A stretch of 7,251 nucleotides of DNA from Planctomycetaceae bacterium (GCA_005773095.1 SXHT01000249.1:1-7251); one strand, 5' to 3'. Counted from the first letter of the stretch, positions 1-7,133 are shown. Numbers and translations: made by a program. Notes: a model not told the origin generated them from the sequence alone.

Positions 1-2
1 AG

Positions 3-155
3 ACGGCGGCGGAGTTGGCGGCCTTGCGACGGAGTATCGCTCGCGGCGTTCCGTTCGGGGAAGCTTCGTGGATGGAGCGGATGATCGGCAAACTGGACCT
101 GGAATCGACCATCCGCCCCCGCGGCAGGCCCCGCAAACCGACAAACGGTTCCTGA
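3..155 (+). CDS. REP-associated tyrosine transposase (RAYT, Y1/IS200-like), C-terminal end only
   Basis: Reading from base 3 gives about 50 residues ending in TGA at 153-155; the 5' part lies outside the window. The tail contains the run ARGVPFGEASW, then LDLESTIRPRGRPRK. I recognise this as the C-terminal signature of RAYT-type transposases (COG1943): a conserved RG.PFG..W stretch, then a basic L.LE.T.RPRGRPRK tail. These are single-strand DNA transposases of the IS200/IS605 type that mobilise or maintain REP-like palindromes. The catalytic HUH histidines and tyrosine would lie upstream and cannot be checked, so it is unknown whether the gene is intact. The stop codon falls inside a repeat-like sequence (147-163) that is partly matched, inverted, at the right edge of the window. 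The gene reads toward the downstream cluster but shows no functional link with it. Seen: the motif. Known: the family tail. Inferred: activity. Confidence 0.8.
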   Translation, partial: TAAELAALRRSIARGVPFGEASWMERMIGKLDLESTIRPRGRPRKPTNGS

Positions 156-163
156 CAACTTTT
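147..163. repeat. RAYT-associated terminal repeat (REP-like arm)
   Basis: The sequence GGTTCCTGACAACTTTT spans the transposase stop codon. Its last 13 bases (151-163), reverse-complemented, match the last 13 bases of the window (7239-7251) at 11 of 13 positions. From memory, closely related GGTTCCTGACACCTTTT elements are common beside Y1 transposases in planctomycete-type genomes; that point is recall, not a search result. Confidence 0.5.
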
Positions 164-448
164 ATTCGTCGCCAGCGTTGGTTGTTTCCAGACGAACGAT
201 CGCGCGACTGTCGACGCCGACCGGATACCTGGTGCTGCCGGTCTGGACCAAATTCTTCTCCTTGGGCACGACCATAATCGGTCAATTACCAGCAGGGTCG
301 GTCTTGGCTTCGAAAGTTCCTCCTATCGAGCGGCGAACGGGTTTCCCGCGTCGCCTCGATGCCGGTGCGTAACATCGCGGTTCTCTTTGCGCTCTCCAGA
401 AGAACGACTTTGTCTCAACCAGTTAGTTCGCGAAGGGGAAGGCCGCAC
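156..448. other. Intergenic region without a convincing gene
   Basis: About 290 bases separate the transposase tail from the radical SAM start. Forward frames give only short, arginine-rich, unrecognised peptides. On the minus strand, a 37-codon reading frame (275 down to 162) and an in-frame segment beyond its upstream stop look mildly coding-like but match nothing I know. No good sigma70 -35/-10 pair is visible: a CATAAT at 273-278 has no suitable -35 partner. The promoter of the downstream cluster is presumably in this stretch, since the cluster begins here, but it cannot be placed. No tRNA or clear hairpin was seen. Confidence 0.5.
433..442 (+). promoter_or_regulatory. Ribosome binding site of the radical SAM gene
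   Basis: AAGGGGAAGG lies 6 bases before the ATG at 449. This purine-rich Shine-Dalgarno-like site is the main reason to prefer ATG 449 over the in-frame ATG at 359. The earlier start would add 30 arginine/serine-rich residues unlike the family. Confidence 0.6.
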
Positions 449-2086
449 ATGGATCGCCGTTTCCAGAATACCGCCGTGGGATTACGCGCCGATTGGCCGT
501 ATCCCACTGTTTTACCTTACAGCCTCAAGGTCTACCCGATCGTGCAAACGGCGCCCGAGATCGACGCGCCCCGCACGTCGCAGTGGCCTTGGTCCATGCA
601 CCGCTCTCTTGCCAGCCGGCGCAATCACGGGAAGGCGGAGCCGCAAAACCAAATCTACTTGCACGTTCCGTTCTGCCCTTTTCTGTGTCACTTCTGCCCC
701 TTGTACAAATTGGACACGCCAAGTTCGCAGAACCAAAGTCGCAAGCAGCCATTTGTGGAGACGATGCTTAAGGAGATCCGACAATATGGTCAGACCTCGG
801 CGGCCCAGACTCCCTTCCACTCCGTCTACTTCGGCGGCGGAACTCCGACCGAGCTTTCGCCGGCGCAATTGGGAACGTTGCTCGACGCGCTGCGGGAGAA
901 TTTCCTGATTACCGACGACGCAGAGATCACTTTGGAAGGCGTCGCGCGACAGATGTTGGCGCCAGGTTACCTCGCGGAATGCCTGGACCGCGGCTTCAAC
1001 CGGATTTCCTTTGGCTCGCAATCGCTCGACCCCGAGGTGCGACGGCTGGTCGGCCGGGGAGACGCCGTTTCCGATTATCCAGCCGTGATTGACCTGGCGC
1101 GGAAGCTGAACCCCAAAGTGCCAGTGAACCTGGAAATCATGGCGGGAACGCCGGGACAATCGCTGGCGTCGCTCGAGCGCGACGTGGAAACGCTGATGCA
1201 GTGGGCGCCGGACAGCCTCGACGTGCTGTATTACGTGATGATGCACGGCACGCGACTCGTGGAACATATTCAAAAAGGCACGCGGCCTTCTCCCGCAATG
1301 GGCGAGGAGCTGCTGGCGATGCGGCGCTTCGTTAACAAGGTGTTGCCGGAGAACGGCTACCATCAGGTCACCGCGGAGGCCTTTGCCCGCACCGACCGCG
1401 ACTTGTTCGCTGAGACGAGCTTCGGCGGCGGCGGCGAGTTGAACACGATCCTGGCGATGGGGCCGTCTGCCTTCGGCGTGCTGGAAGGGACCCAGTACCA
1501 CAACGTTTGCGATCTAAAGAAATACACGACCTTGCTCAGCCAGGATCGTTACCCCGTCCACCGGGCAAAGGCACTCACGCACGAAGTGTCGCAAATGCGG
1601 CGGTTTATGCTCTCGCTCGTGCGGCTGCAGCTTCCTGAGGATTTGGTTGCCTCCTATGGTCCCGCCCGCCGCGCCGTGCGGCGCTGGCTTAAGGCCGGAC
1701 TGGTACAAGCGACGACCGGCGGCTATGAACTTACCGAGACCGGCAAACTCTGGTACAACCACATGCAGATGGAGGTGTTGCCGAGCAAGGACCGCACCCA
1801 GTCGCTGCGGATGTTTGGCTCGATCGAAGAGCAGCGATTCCTGCTGCAACCGAATGCCGAAAACTTGCGCTCCCACGAGCGCGAGTTGTGGCTGCAAATG
1901 CGATCCGAAGGCCGCTGGAAGTTTTGGCTGTATCGGATGTACCACGCGCTCCATCGAATCATGCCCTTTCTCGACCGCAGGGCAATCGGCTTTACGGGCC
2001 CGCGTCTCGAGCGCAAGCCACTTCGCGCGGCGGCGGTAGTCCAGCGGTCGCTCGCGAGCGGCAGCACGCTTGTCCAATCACGTTGA
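449..2086 (+). CDS. HemN/HutW-like radical SAM enzyme (coproporphyrinogen III oxidase family)
   Basis: The protein has 545 residues. LHVPFCPFLCHFCP carries the CxxxCxxC motif (C76, C80, C83) that would hold a [4Fe-4S] cluster for SAM cleavage. It follows the Y.H.PFC strand typical of HemN, HemW and HutW. FGGGTPT at 128-134 is the SAM-binding glycine motif, and NRISFGSQ at 184-191 is the conserved barrel motif of the family. A winged-helix-like HemN C-terminal region ends with TETGKLWYNHM (429-439). About 105 residues follow, rich in arginine and aromatic residues, and are not part of the core I know. The canonical HemN fourth cysteine (CxxxCxxCxC) is absent because P-L follows C83. True heme synthesis by HemN is therefore unlikely, and HutW-like or class C methyltransferase/cyclopropanase-like chemistry on another substrate is possible. 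It is first in a four-gene run, 21 bases before the next gene. An in-frame start at 359 exists but lacks support. The family is sure; the substrate is not known. Confidence 0.85.
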   Translation: MDRRFQNTAVGLRADWPYPTVLPYSLKVYPIVQTAPEIDAPRTSQWPWSMHRSLASRRNHGKAEPQNQIYLHVPFCPFLCHFCPLYKLDTPSSQNQSRKQPFVETMLKEIRQYGQTSAAQTPFHSVYFGGGTPTELSPAQLGTLLDALRENFLITDDAEITLEGVARQMLAPGYLAECLDRGFNRISFGSQSLDPEVRRLVGRGDAVSDYPAVIDLARKLNPKVPVNLEIMAGTPGQSLASLERDVETLMQWAPDSLDVLYYVMMHGTRLVEHIQKGTRPSPAMGEELLAMRRFVNKVLPENGYHQVTAEAFARTDRDLFAETSFGGGGELNTILAMGPSAFGVLEGTQYHNVCDLKKYTTLLSQDRYPVHRAKALTHEVSQMRRFMLSLVRLQLPEDLVASYGPARRAVRRWLKAGLVQATTGGYELTETGKLWYNHMQMEVLPSKDRTQSLRMFGSIEEQRFLLQPNAENLRSHERELWLQMRSEGRWKFWLYRMYHALHRIMPFLDRRAIGFTGPRLERKPLRAAAVVQRSLASGSTLVQSR

Positions 2087-2107
2087 TTCTTTCCCTAACC
2101 GATCTAT

Positions 2108-3247
2108 ATGTCACGGCCAAATGTGAAAGCCTCCAGAACTACGCGCGTCCTGGTGATTGGCGCGTCCGGTTTTCACGGACAGCACATCGTCAAAACGCTG
2201 TCCGAGAAGTGGGATGTTGTTCAAGCCTCTCGCCGGCCACGCGGCCCGGCCTGGCAAACAGTGGACCTGGCTGACCCGGCGACCTTTTCCTGCTTTGGGC
2301 AGTATGACGCGGTGGTGAACGCGGGACATTCGTCGTGCGTTTCATCGCGAGCGGCAGTGGAGTATTGTCTGCGTGAAGGAGTGCTCTTCATGGAGGCCAC
2401 CCACGATAGCCGGCACATTCAAGAATTGTTAGCGCTGCGAACCTCACAGAAAGACCCGCAAGGAACGGCAATCTTGGGAATGGGCGTGTTTCCCGGGCTG
2501 ACGAATCTGATGGCCCGCGAGGCGCTGACCCAGGCGCCCGCCGCCGATCATTTGGAGATCCTGTTGCGCGTGGGCGTGGTCTCAGGCGCCGGCCGGAGTA
2601 TGTGCCGGCACATGATGCAGCACTTACAGAGCCGGCCCTTTTATTTCGAAGAATCGCAACTCTGCCACGGCGACCCGATGCAACGTGTTCCACTCACACT
2701 TAGTAACGGTGACGTCCCGCCGCGACACGAAGGCGGGGACTCGATCCTGGTCGGCTTTCCCGAGTCGTTGATGCTCCACGAATCCGCGGCAACTCGCAAC
2801 ATTGTGACCGCACTCAGCCTCAAGCCTGAGTGGATGAATGGAATTCTTCGGTCGGCTGGCTGGTTGGTCCGCCGCGCACCGCTTGTCGGTCGGTTGGTCG
2901 AAGCCGGGATGATTCTGGGAAGAAGTGTTCTACTCCGCTGGCTGCCGGCCAGCCTGGAAATCACAGTCGTAGCTCGCAGCAAGGCGTGCCTGTCGCCAGT
3001 GGCGCGGGTAGACGTGCGCTGTGGCGACGGCGCCCGCTGCGCTGCCGCGGCGATTGCCGGCGGACTGGAGTTGTTGATGGAACGGCGTCCGTTGCCGCGA
3101 GGTGTTTTCACTCCCGACGAGTTGCTGTCTTTGCATGATCTGCTTCCGCGCATCGCGCACTCATCGCCAGGCGGCCGGGGATGCGATCTGCAATGGACAA
3201 CCAACGGAGGAGCCAACACACAAGCTGCAAGCGAGACGCGAACATGA
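2108..3247 (+). CDS. Saccharopine-dehydrogenase-like NAD(P)-binding oxidoreductase
   Basis: The protein has 379 residues. The N-terminus is a Rossmann fold: VLVIGASGFHGQHI gives GxxGxxG at G18, G21 and G24. After the second strand come R42-R43, which suggest NADPH rather than NADH. VVNAG (69-73), FMEATHD (94-100) and GVFPGLTNL (126-134) match the layout of saccharopine-dehydrogenase-like proteins (COG1748/COG3268 type). A hydrophobic, arginine-spaced stretch at about 245-280 could lie on a membrane. The family includes true saccharopine dehydrogenases and trans-acting enoyl reductases of mycobacterial lipid synthesis such as Rv2953. The neighbours fit lipid-type chemistry better than lysine metabolism, but that is inference. 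ATG 2108 has no clear Shine-Dalgarno site and starts 21 bases after the radical SAM stop, so coupling is likely. The 3' end overlaps the transporter start by four bases (ATGA, 3244-3247). Confidence 0.8.
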   Translation: MSRPNVKASRTTRVLVIGASGFHGQHIVKTLSEKWDVVQASRRPRGPAWQTVDLADPATFSCFGQYDAVVNAGHSSCVSSRAAVEYCLREGVLFMEATHDSRHIQELLALRTSQKDPQGTAILGMGVFPGLTNLMAREALTQAPAADHLEILLRVGVVSGAGRSMCRHMMQHLQSRPFYFEESQLCHGDPMQRVPLTLSNGDVPPRHEGGDSILVGFPESLMLHESAATRNIVTALSLKPEWMNGILRSAGWLVRRAPLVGRLVEAGMILGRSVLLRWLPASLEITVVARSKACLSPVARVDVRCGDGARCAAAAIAGGLELLMERRPLPRGVFTPDELLSLHDLLPRIAHSSPGGRGCDLQWTTNGGANTQAASETRT

Positions 3248-3552
3248 TCGATCGTTTCTTTACCTGGTTCGTCCAGCATCGCCGCTGGACCATGTTGCTC
3301 TTGGCGGCGGCGACGATCGCGGCCATTGCGGGGATTCTGCAACTTCGCACCGACGACCGCGTCCGCGACTTGCTAAAGTCCGATTCCGGCGACTATCCGC
3401 GATTGCAGGAATTCATCGCGTCCTTCGGCGGAGACGACAACGAGTGTCTGATTGTGCTGGAGGCCGAGGAAATCCTCTCGGCCCCGCGCATTGTCAGGCT
3501 GCAGCGATTTGTTGAAGACTTGAAGCGGCTGGACGGAGTCGAATCCGTGTAG
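3244..3552 (+). CDS. RND/MMPL-type transporter, N-terminal part, ended by in-frame TAG
   Basis: ATG 3244 opens 102 codons before TAG at 3550-3552. The start MIDRFFTWFVQHRRW leads into a membrane helix at about residues 15-34. The beginning of the first periplasmic domain follows (TDDRVRDLLKSD, then FIASFGGDDNE), which is how MMPL/RND permeases begin. The piece ends at DGVESV. In this family the segment normally runs on as SV.SL, and the frame after the stop does read SLFD. This is therefore the head of one gene with 3556-5568, not a separate small protein; as it stands it would make a one-helix fragment. ATG 3244 is chosen for the ATGA overlap with the preceding gene and the usual short cytoplasmic lead. 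A GGAGGAG at 3206-3212 is too far upstream to serve it. ATG 3193 in the same frame is a weaker alternative. Confidence 0.75.
   Translation: MIDRFFTWFVQHRRWTMLLLAAATIAAIAGILQLRTDDRVRDLLKSDSGDYPRLQEFIASFGGDDNECLIVLEAEEILSAPRIVRLQRFVEDLKRLDGVESV
3550..3552 (+). other. In-frame amber codon interrupting the transporter gene
   Basis: TAG occupies codon 103 of a reading frame that otherwise runs open from 3244 to 5568 (774 codons before TGA). There is no shift of frame, and family-like sequence lies on both sides. One base change would turn it into TTG (Leu), TAC/TAT (Tyr), CAG or TGG. A restart is possible at TTG 3556 with GGAG at 3535-3538, but the 17-base spacing is long. Confidence 0.9.
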
Positions 3553-3555
3553 TCC

Positions 3556-5568
3556 TTGTTCGATGCCCGGCGGCAGCGAAACATCGGCCGCCTGTTGCCG
3601 TTGTTGATCCCTCGCGACGGCGACCCCAAACGCCTCGCCCGAGCGGAACGCGAAGTCCAAGGGCATCCGCTCGTGGCCGGGCAACTGCTGTCGGAAGATG
3701 GCAAGGTCACGTTAGTGGCGGTTGCTCTGACAGGCCAGTCGTTGGACGTGCGGGTGCTGGAAGAACGCCTGGCGGCCATCAGTCGTCTTGCGGAACAACT
3801 AGAGACTGAGTCCGACTTTCGCGTTCGTACCACGGGCATACCGGCCTTGCGCGTGGAAATTGTCAGTCGCATTCAGCGCAACCAAATCATCTTCATGGCC
3901 ACCACGTTGGTGCTCTCGGGACTGGCCGCGATATGGCTGTTCCGGCGGCCCGCCGCGGTAGTGGTCGCCGCCGCAGGGCCGGCCCTGGGTCTACTTTGGA
4001 CGATGGGGCTGCTGGGCTGGATCGGGCAGCCGATCACACCGGTCACCAGCATCCTGCCGCCTCTGGTGCTCGTGATTGGCTTCACCGACTCCATCCACAT
4101 GGTCTTTGAGATGCGCTGTGCTCTGGCCGCGGGTAAACCACGAAAGCAGGCCGCGCTCGAGGCGGTGCATGCCCTCTGGAAGCCGTGCGGCTTCACCGCC
4201 GCGACAACCGGGTTTGGATTCGGTTCACTCTTGCTCACCGATCTGGAAGCAATCCGCAGCTTCGGCATCGCGTGCGCCATGGGAACCACGTGTTCGTATC
4301 TCGCTGTCATGACACTCACGCCACTTCTGGCCACAACACCGCTGGCGGATCGGATGGTGGACCAGCGAACCCGCGAGGGACGCCCGTTGTGGATCGACAC
4401 AGCCCTATCGCGGCTGATGATGTTTATTCAGCGGCACGCTCGCCCGATCGCAATCGCAGGCCTGCTGATCACGGCGCTAGGGGCGCCCTGCTGGTTTTGG
4501 TTGCGGGCAGACAACCGTGTCGGCGAGTTCCTTCCGCGTGAGAGCCCAGCGTACCAGGCGCTCGTGCAGTGCGAAGAAGCCTTCGGTGGCGGGCTGTTCC
4601 TCCACGTGGTCGTCGATTGGCCGGAGGGTATGACTCTGAAGTCGCCATCGGTCCGGCAGTGCCTGGCTGACGTGCATCTTATCTTCGACGAGGAACCGAC
4701 GACGCGAAATCCCGTCTCACTGCTGAGCGTGCTGCAGTCGCTTCCCGGGGCCGAGAATGATTGGAAGGAGAAGTGGCGCTGGCTGAAAGAGGCACCGGAA
4801 GAGTCGCTCGAGCGGTTTGCGCGGACCGACCAGCGCCGCGCAGCGGTCACAGCCCACATCCGCGATCTGGGCGGCGCGGCGCACGAGCCGCACTTTCGCC
4901 GCATTGAGCAGCGTTTGGCGGCGCTGGAGCAGAAGTATCCTGGGTTCAAACTTTGGCTGACCGGTTCAGCGGTCGTCTCCTACCGTACGGCGAATCACAT
5001 GATCGAGCAGTTGGCCCCGAGCTTGGGCTTGGCGGCCATGTTGATTTTTGTAAGTATGGCCCTCTTGTTCGGATCGCTACGGCTGGGGCTGATCTCGCTG
5101 GTGTGCAATTCGCTTCCCTTGATCGGCGCTTCTGCTTTTTTGGTGGTCTCTCGACAGCCGCTGCAATACACTAGCGTGATGGTATTTAGCGTTTGCATCG
5201 CCTTGGCCGCGGATGACACGATTCACTTCCTGAGTCATTTTCGCCGCGGGCTCAAGCACGCCGATCGCGACACGGTAGTGATGCAGACGATGTCGCACGT
5301 CGGTTCCGCGCTGGTGGTGACAACGCTGATACTGCTGAGCGGGTTCGTTTCCCTGTTGCTGGCCGACATGCCGCCGATCCGCCTGTTCGGCGGCCTATCA
5401 TGCCTGGTATTAATCCTGGCGATGGTGGCCGAGTTGCTTCTCCTTCCGGCTCTGCTTTTTTGGCTAGGCCCCCAGCGAAAAAACCAGTTTGTTGAGAACT
5501 CGAGCGCGGTGGCGGTTCCTGCCGCGACGCACCACGATTCGCCCTCTCTTCCGGCAGTCCTCGCGTGA
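3556..5568 (+). CDS. RND/MMPL-type transporter, main body (same gene as 3244-3552)
   Basis: About 670 residues follow the amber codon in frame; numbering here is from TTG 3556. They cover the rest of periplasmic domain 1, then helices near 111-129, 133-155, 163-184, 211-228 and 236-258, with the motif GFTDSIH (175-181). Next come helix 7 (297-316), a second periplasmic domain, and helices 8-12 (about 490-640) with AADDTIHF (551-558). The paired DS/DT-I-H motifs in the fourth helix of each half mark a proton-driven MMPL/RND permease that moves hydrophobic molecules across or out of the inner membrane. With the N-terminal part the protein would be about 774 residues and 12 helices, the usual size. 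Without it, helix 1 is missing and function is doubtful. TTG 3556 is only the first possible restart; the first in-frame ATG is 3895. The stop overlaps the FAD gene start (TGATG). The substrate is unknown; the neighbours suggest a lipid- or polyene-like product. Confidence 0.85.
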   Translation: MFDARRQRNIGRLLPLLIPRDGDPKRLARAEREVQGHPLVAGQLLSEDGKVTLVAVALTGQSLDVRVLEERLAAISRLAEQLETESDFRVRTTGIPALRVEIVSRIQRNQIIFMATTLVLSGLAAIWLFRRPAAVVVAAAGPALGLLWTMGLLGWIGQPITPVTSILPPLVLVIGFTDSIHMVFEMRCALAAGKPRKQAALEAVHALWKPCGFTAATTGFGFGSLLLTDLEAIRSFGIACAMGTTCSYLAVMTLTPLLATTPLADRMVDQRTREGRPLWIDTALSRLMMFIQRHARPIAIAGLLITALGAPCWFWLRADNRVGEFLPRESPAYQALVQCEEAFGGGLFLHVVVDWPEGMTLKSPSVRQCLADVHLIFDEEPTTRNPVSLLSVLQSLPGAENDWKEKWRWLKEAPEESLERFARTDQRRAAVTAHIRDLGGAAHEPHFRRIEQRLAALEQKYPGFKLWLTGSAVVSYRTANHMIEQLAPSLGLAAMLIFVSMALLFGSLRLGLISLVCNSLPLIGASAFLVVSRQPLQYTSVMVFSVCIALAADDTIHFLSHFRRGLKHADRDTVVMQTMSHVGSALVVTTLILLSGFVSLLLADMPPIRLFGGLSCLVLILAMVAELLLLPALLFWLGPQRKNQFVENSSAVAVPAATHHDSPSLPAVLA

Positions 5569-7031
5569 TGAACAGTTCGTACGGTTCCACGCCTCGACAG
5601 AGTTCCTACGATGCGATCATTATCGGTTCAGGACCAAACGGGCTGGCCGCGGCGGTAACGCTTGCCGAGGCGGGCAGAAGCGTGCTCGTCCTGGAAGCCG
5701 CCGCTACGATCGGCGGAGGACTACGCTCGTCGGCATGGACGCTGCCTGGGTTCCTGCACGACACATGCGCCTCGATTCACGCGCTGGCGCCGATGTCGCC
5801 ATTCTTCCAAAATCTTTCGCCGGATCGCGTTCCGCTGGAATGGGTCTATCCTCCGCTCCCGTGCGCCCATCCACTGGCAGACGGGCGAGCGGCGGTTTTA
5901 TCTCGTTCGTTCGCGGAAACCGCCTCCGAGTTGGGCCCCGACGAGCAAGCCTGGTCACGTTTGTTCGGGCCGCTTGTCCGCGACGCTGGCGTGCTATTTC
6001 CCCAAGTGCTTGGGCCGCTGTGCTTTCCTCGGCGTCCGATCACGATGATGAAGTTCGCGCTAAAGGCAATTCGGTCCGCGGAAGCAGTCGCCCGACGTTT
6101 CTCTGGCGAGGAAGCCCGGGCTTTGTTCGCAGGGATGGCGGCGCATTCGATCCTCCCCTTCCACCGCGCAATGAGCGGAGGCGTCGGCATCATGTTGGCC
6201 CTTTCCGCTCACGTCGGCGGATGGCCCATTTGTCGGGGCGGATCGCAGCAAGTCGCCCGGCGGTTGGCGGACTACGCCGTCTCGCTGGGAGCCGAAATCG
6301 TGGTCAACTCGCCCGTCCGCGCGCTGGAAGAGATTCCGAATTCGCGCGTGGTGCTACTGGATGTCGTTCCGCGGACCGCACTCCGGATCGTGGGCGATGC
6401 CTGGCCGGCCAGGTATCGCCGAAGGCTGCAGAGATTTCGTCACGGGATTGGCGTGGCTAAAGTCGACTGGGCGCTGGATGGCCCCATTCCCTGGAGTAAT
6501 CCGCTGTGCGCCCAGGCCGCGACCGTTCATGTGGGTGGCACGTTTGAGGAGATCGCGGAAGCCGAGGCGGCGCCCTGGCGCGGCACCCATGTCGAGCGGC
6601 CCTTTGTCCTGTTGACGCAGCCCAGCCTATTCGATCCGACTCGGGCGCCGCCTGGAAAGCACACCGCTTGGGGCTATTGCCATGTACCCGGCGGCGCGGT
6701 TGAGTCGATGACCGATCGCATCGAGGCTCAAGTGGAACGCTTCGCCCCCGGCTTCCGCGAGCGCATCCTCGCCCGCCGTGCGACTTCTCCGCCCGACTGG
6801 GAAGGCTACAATCCAAACTACGTCGGCGGAGACATCACGGGCGGCATGATGGATCTGCGACAAGCATTCGCCCGTCCGACTCACTGCTGGAACCCGTACG
6901 CCACGCCGAACCCCCGCCTGTTCTTCTGTTCGTCCTCCACCCCGCCCGGGCCCGGAGTCCACGGGATGTGCGGCCACCACGCCGCAAGAACCGCCCTCCG
7001 CACTCGGGGTCGACGACTTGCCGTCAGCTAG
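5568..7031 (+). CDS. Phytoene-desaturase/PYROXD2-type FAD-dependent oxidoreductase
   Basis: The protein has 487 residues. YDAIIIGSGPNGLAAA (14-29) carries the FAD dinucleotide motif GxGxxG (G20, G22, G25). E43 at the end of the second strand would bind the ribose, and IGGGLRSS (48-55) is the usual GG-L-R/T follow-on. Near the C-terminus, CSSSTPPGPGVHGMCGHHAA (454-473) is the signature end of COG1233 phytoene-desaturase-like and PYROXD2-like proteins, which closes the FAD site. Family members desaturate, saturate or isomerise carotenoids and other hydrophobic polyenes; many bacterial ones have no known substrate. There is no phytoene synthase here, so carotenoid synthesis is not shown. ATG 5568 overlaps the transporter stop by one base (TGATG), so it is probably translated by coupling; GTG 5565 would add one residue. 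No Shine-Dalgarno site is evident. The family end motif is complete just before TAG 7029-7031, so that TAG looks like a genuine stop. Confidence 0.85.
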   Translation: MNSSYGSTPRQSSYDAIIIGSGPNGLAAAVTLAEAGRSVLVLEAAATIGGGLRSSAWTLPGFLHDTCASIHALAPMSPFFQNLSPDRVPLEWVYPPLPCAHPLADGRAAVLSRSFAETASELGPDEQAWSRLFGPLVRDAGVLFPQVLGPLCFPRRPITMMKFALKAIRSAEAVARRFSGEEARALFAGMAAHSILPFHRAMSGGVGIMLALSAHVGGWPICRGGSQQVARRLADYAVSLGAEIVVNSPVRALEEIPNSRVVLLDVVPRTALRIVGDAWPARYRRRLQRFRHGIGVAKVDWALDGPIPWSNPLCAQAATVHVGGTFEEIAEAEAAPWRGTHVERPFVLLTQPSLFDPTRAPPGKHTAWGYCHVPGGAVESMTDRIEAQVERFAPGFRERILARRATSPPDWEGYNPNYVGGDITGGMMDLRQAFARPTHCWNPYATPNPRLFFCSSSTPPGPGVHGMCGHHAARTALRTRGRRLAVS

Positions 7032-7065
7032 GTTAGTTCATTCACTCCCACCCGAGTCCTAAGTT

Positions 7066-7133
7066 GCTTCGGTGCGACACGCCGACTGGATCTGCAGAGC
7101 CAAGCAACCTGATTCGGTGAAATCGACCGAAGC
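7066..7133 (+). other. Possible weak long-loop inverted repeat downstream of the cluster
   Basis: GCTTCGGT (7066-7073) and ACCGAAGC (7126-7133) are perfect 8-base complements separated by 52 bases, starting 35 bases after the last stop codon. No T-run follows, so this is not a canonical intrinsic terminator. It could be chance or part of the 3' end of the transcript. The rest of 7032-7200 shows no gene. Confidence 0.2.

Noticed and set aside
250..278. Sigma70 promoter with CATAAT at 273-278
   Set aside because: No acceptable -35 hexamer at the right spacing.
359..448. N-terminal extension of the radical SAM protein from ATG 359
   Set aside because: The added 30 residues are arginine/serine-rich and unlike the family, while ATG 449 has a Shine-Dalgarno-like site 6 bases upstream.
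512..1501. Long minus-strand open frame (329 residues) opposite the radical SAM gene
   Set aside because: It is histidine- and arginine-rich with no recognisable motif, and lies wholly antisense to a gene with clear radical SAM motifs; such frames are common in GC-rich DNA.
3550..3552. Genome-wide TAG reassignment or pyrrolysine insertion
   Set aside because: TAG ends the FAD gene (7029-7031) exactly after its family C-terminus, so it seems to be a normal stop; no pyl genes are in the window. Local suppression is not excluded.
3541..3560. Frameshift as the cause of the split transporter
   Set aside because: Both halves are in the same frame with no missing or extra sequence at the junction; only the TAG codon interrupts.
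449..7031. Carotenoid or heme biosynthesis operon
   Set aside because: There is no phytoene synthase or other carotenoid gene and no other heme gene, and the radical SAM protein lacks the HemN fourth cysteine; family resemblance alone does not show these pathways.
7066..7133. Rho-independent terminator after the FAD gene
   Set aside because: The only perfect stem has a 52-base loop and no T-run.
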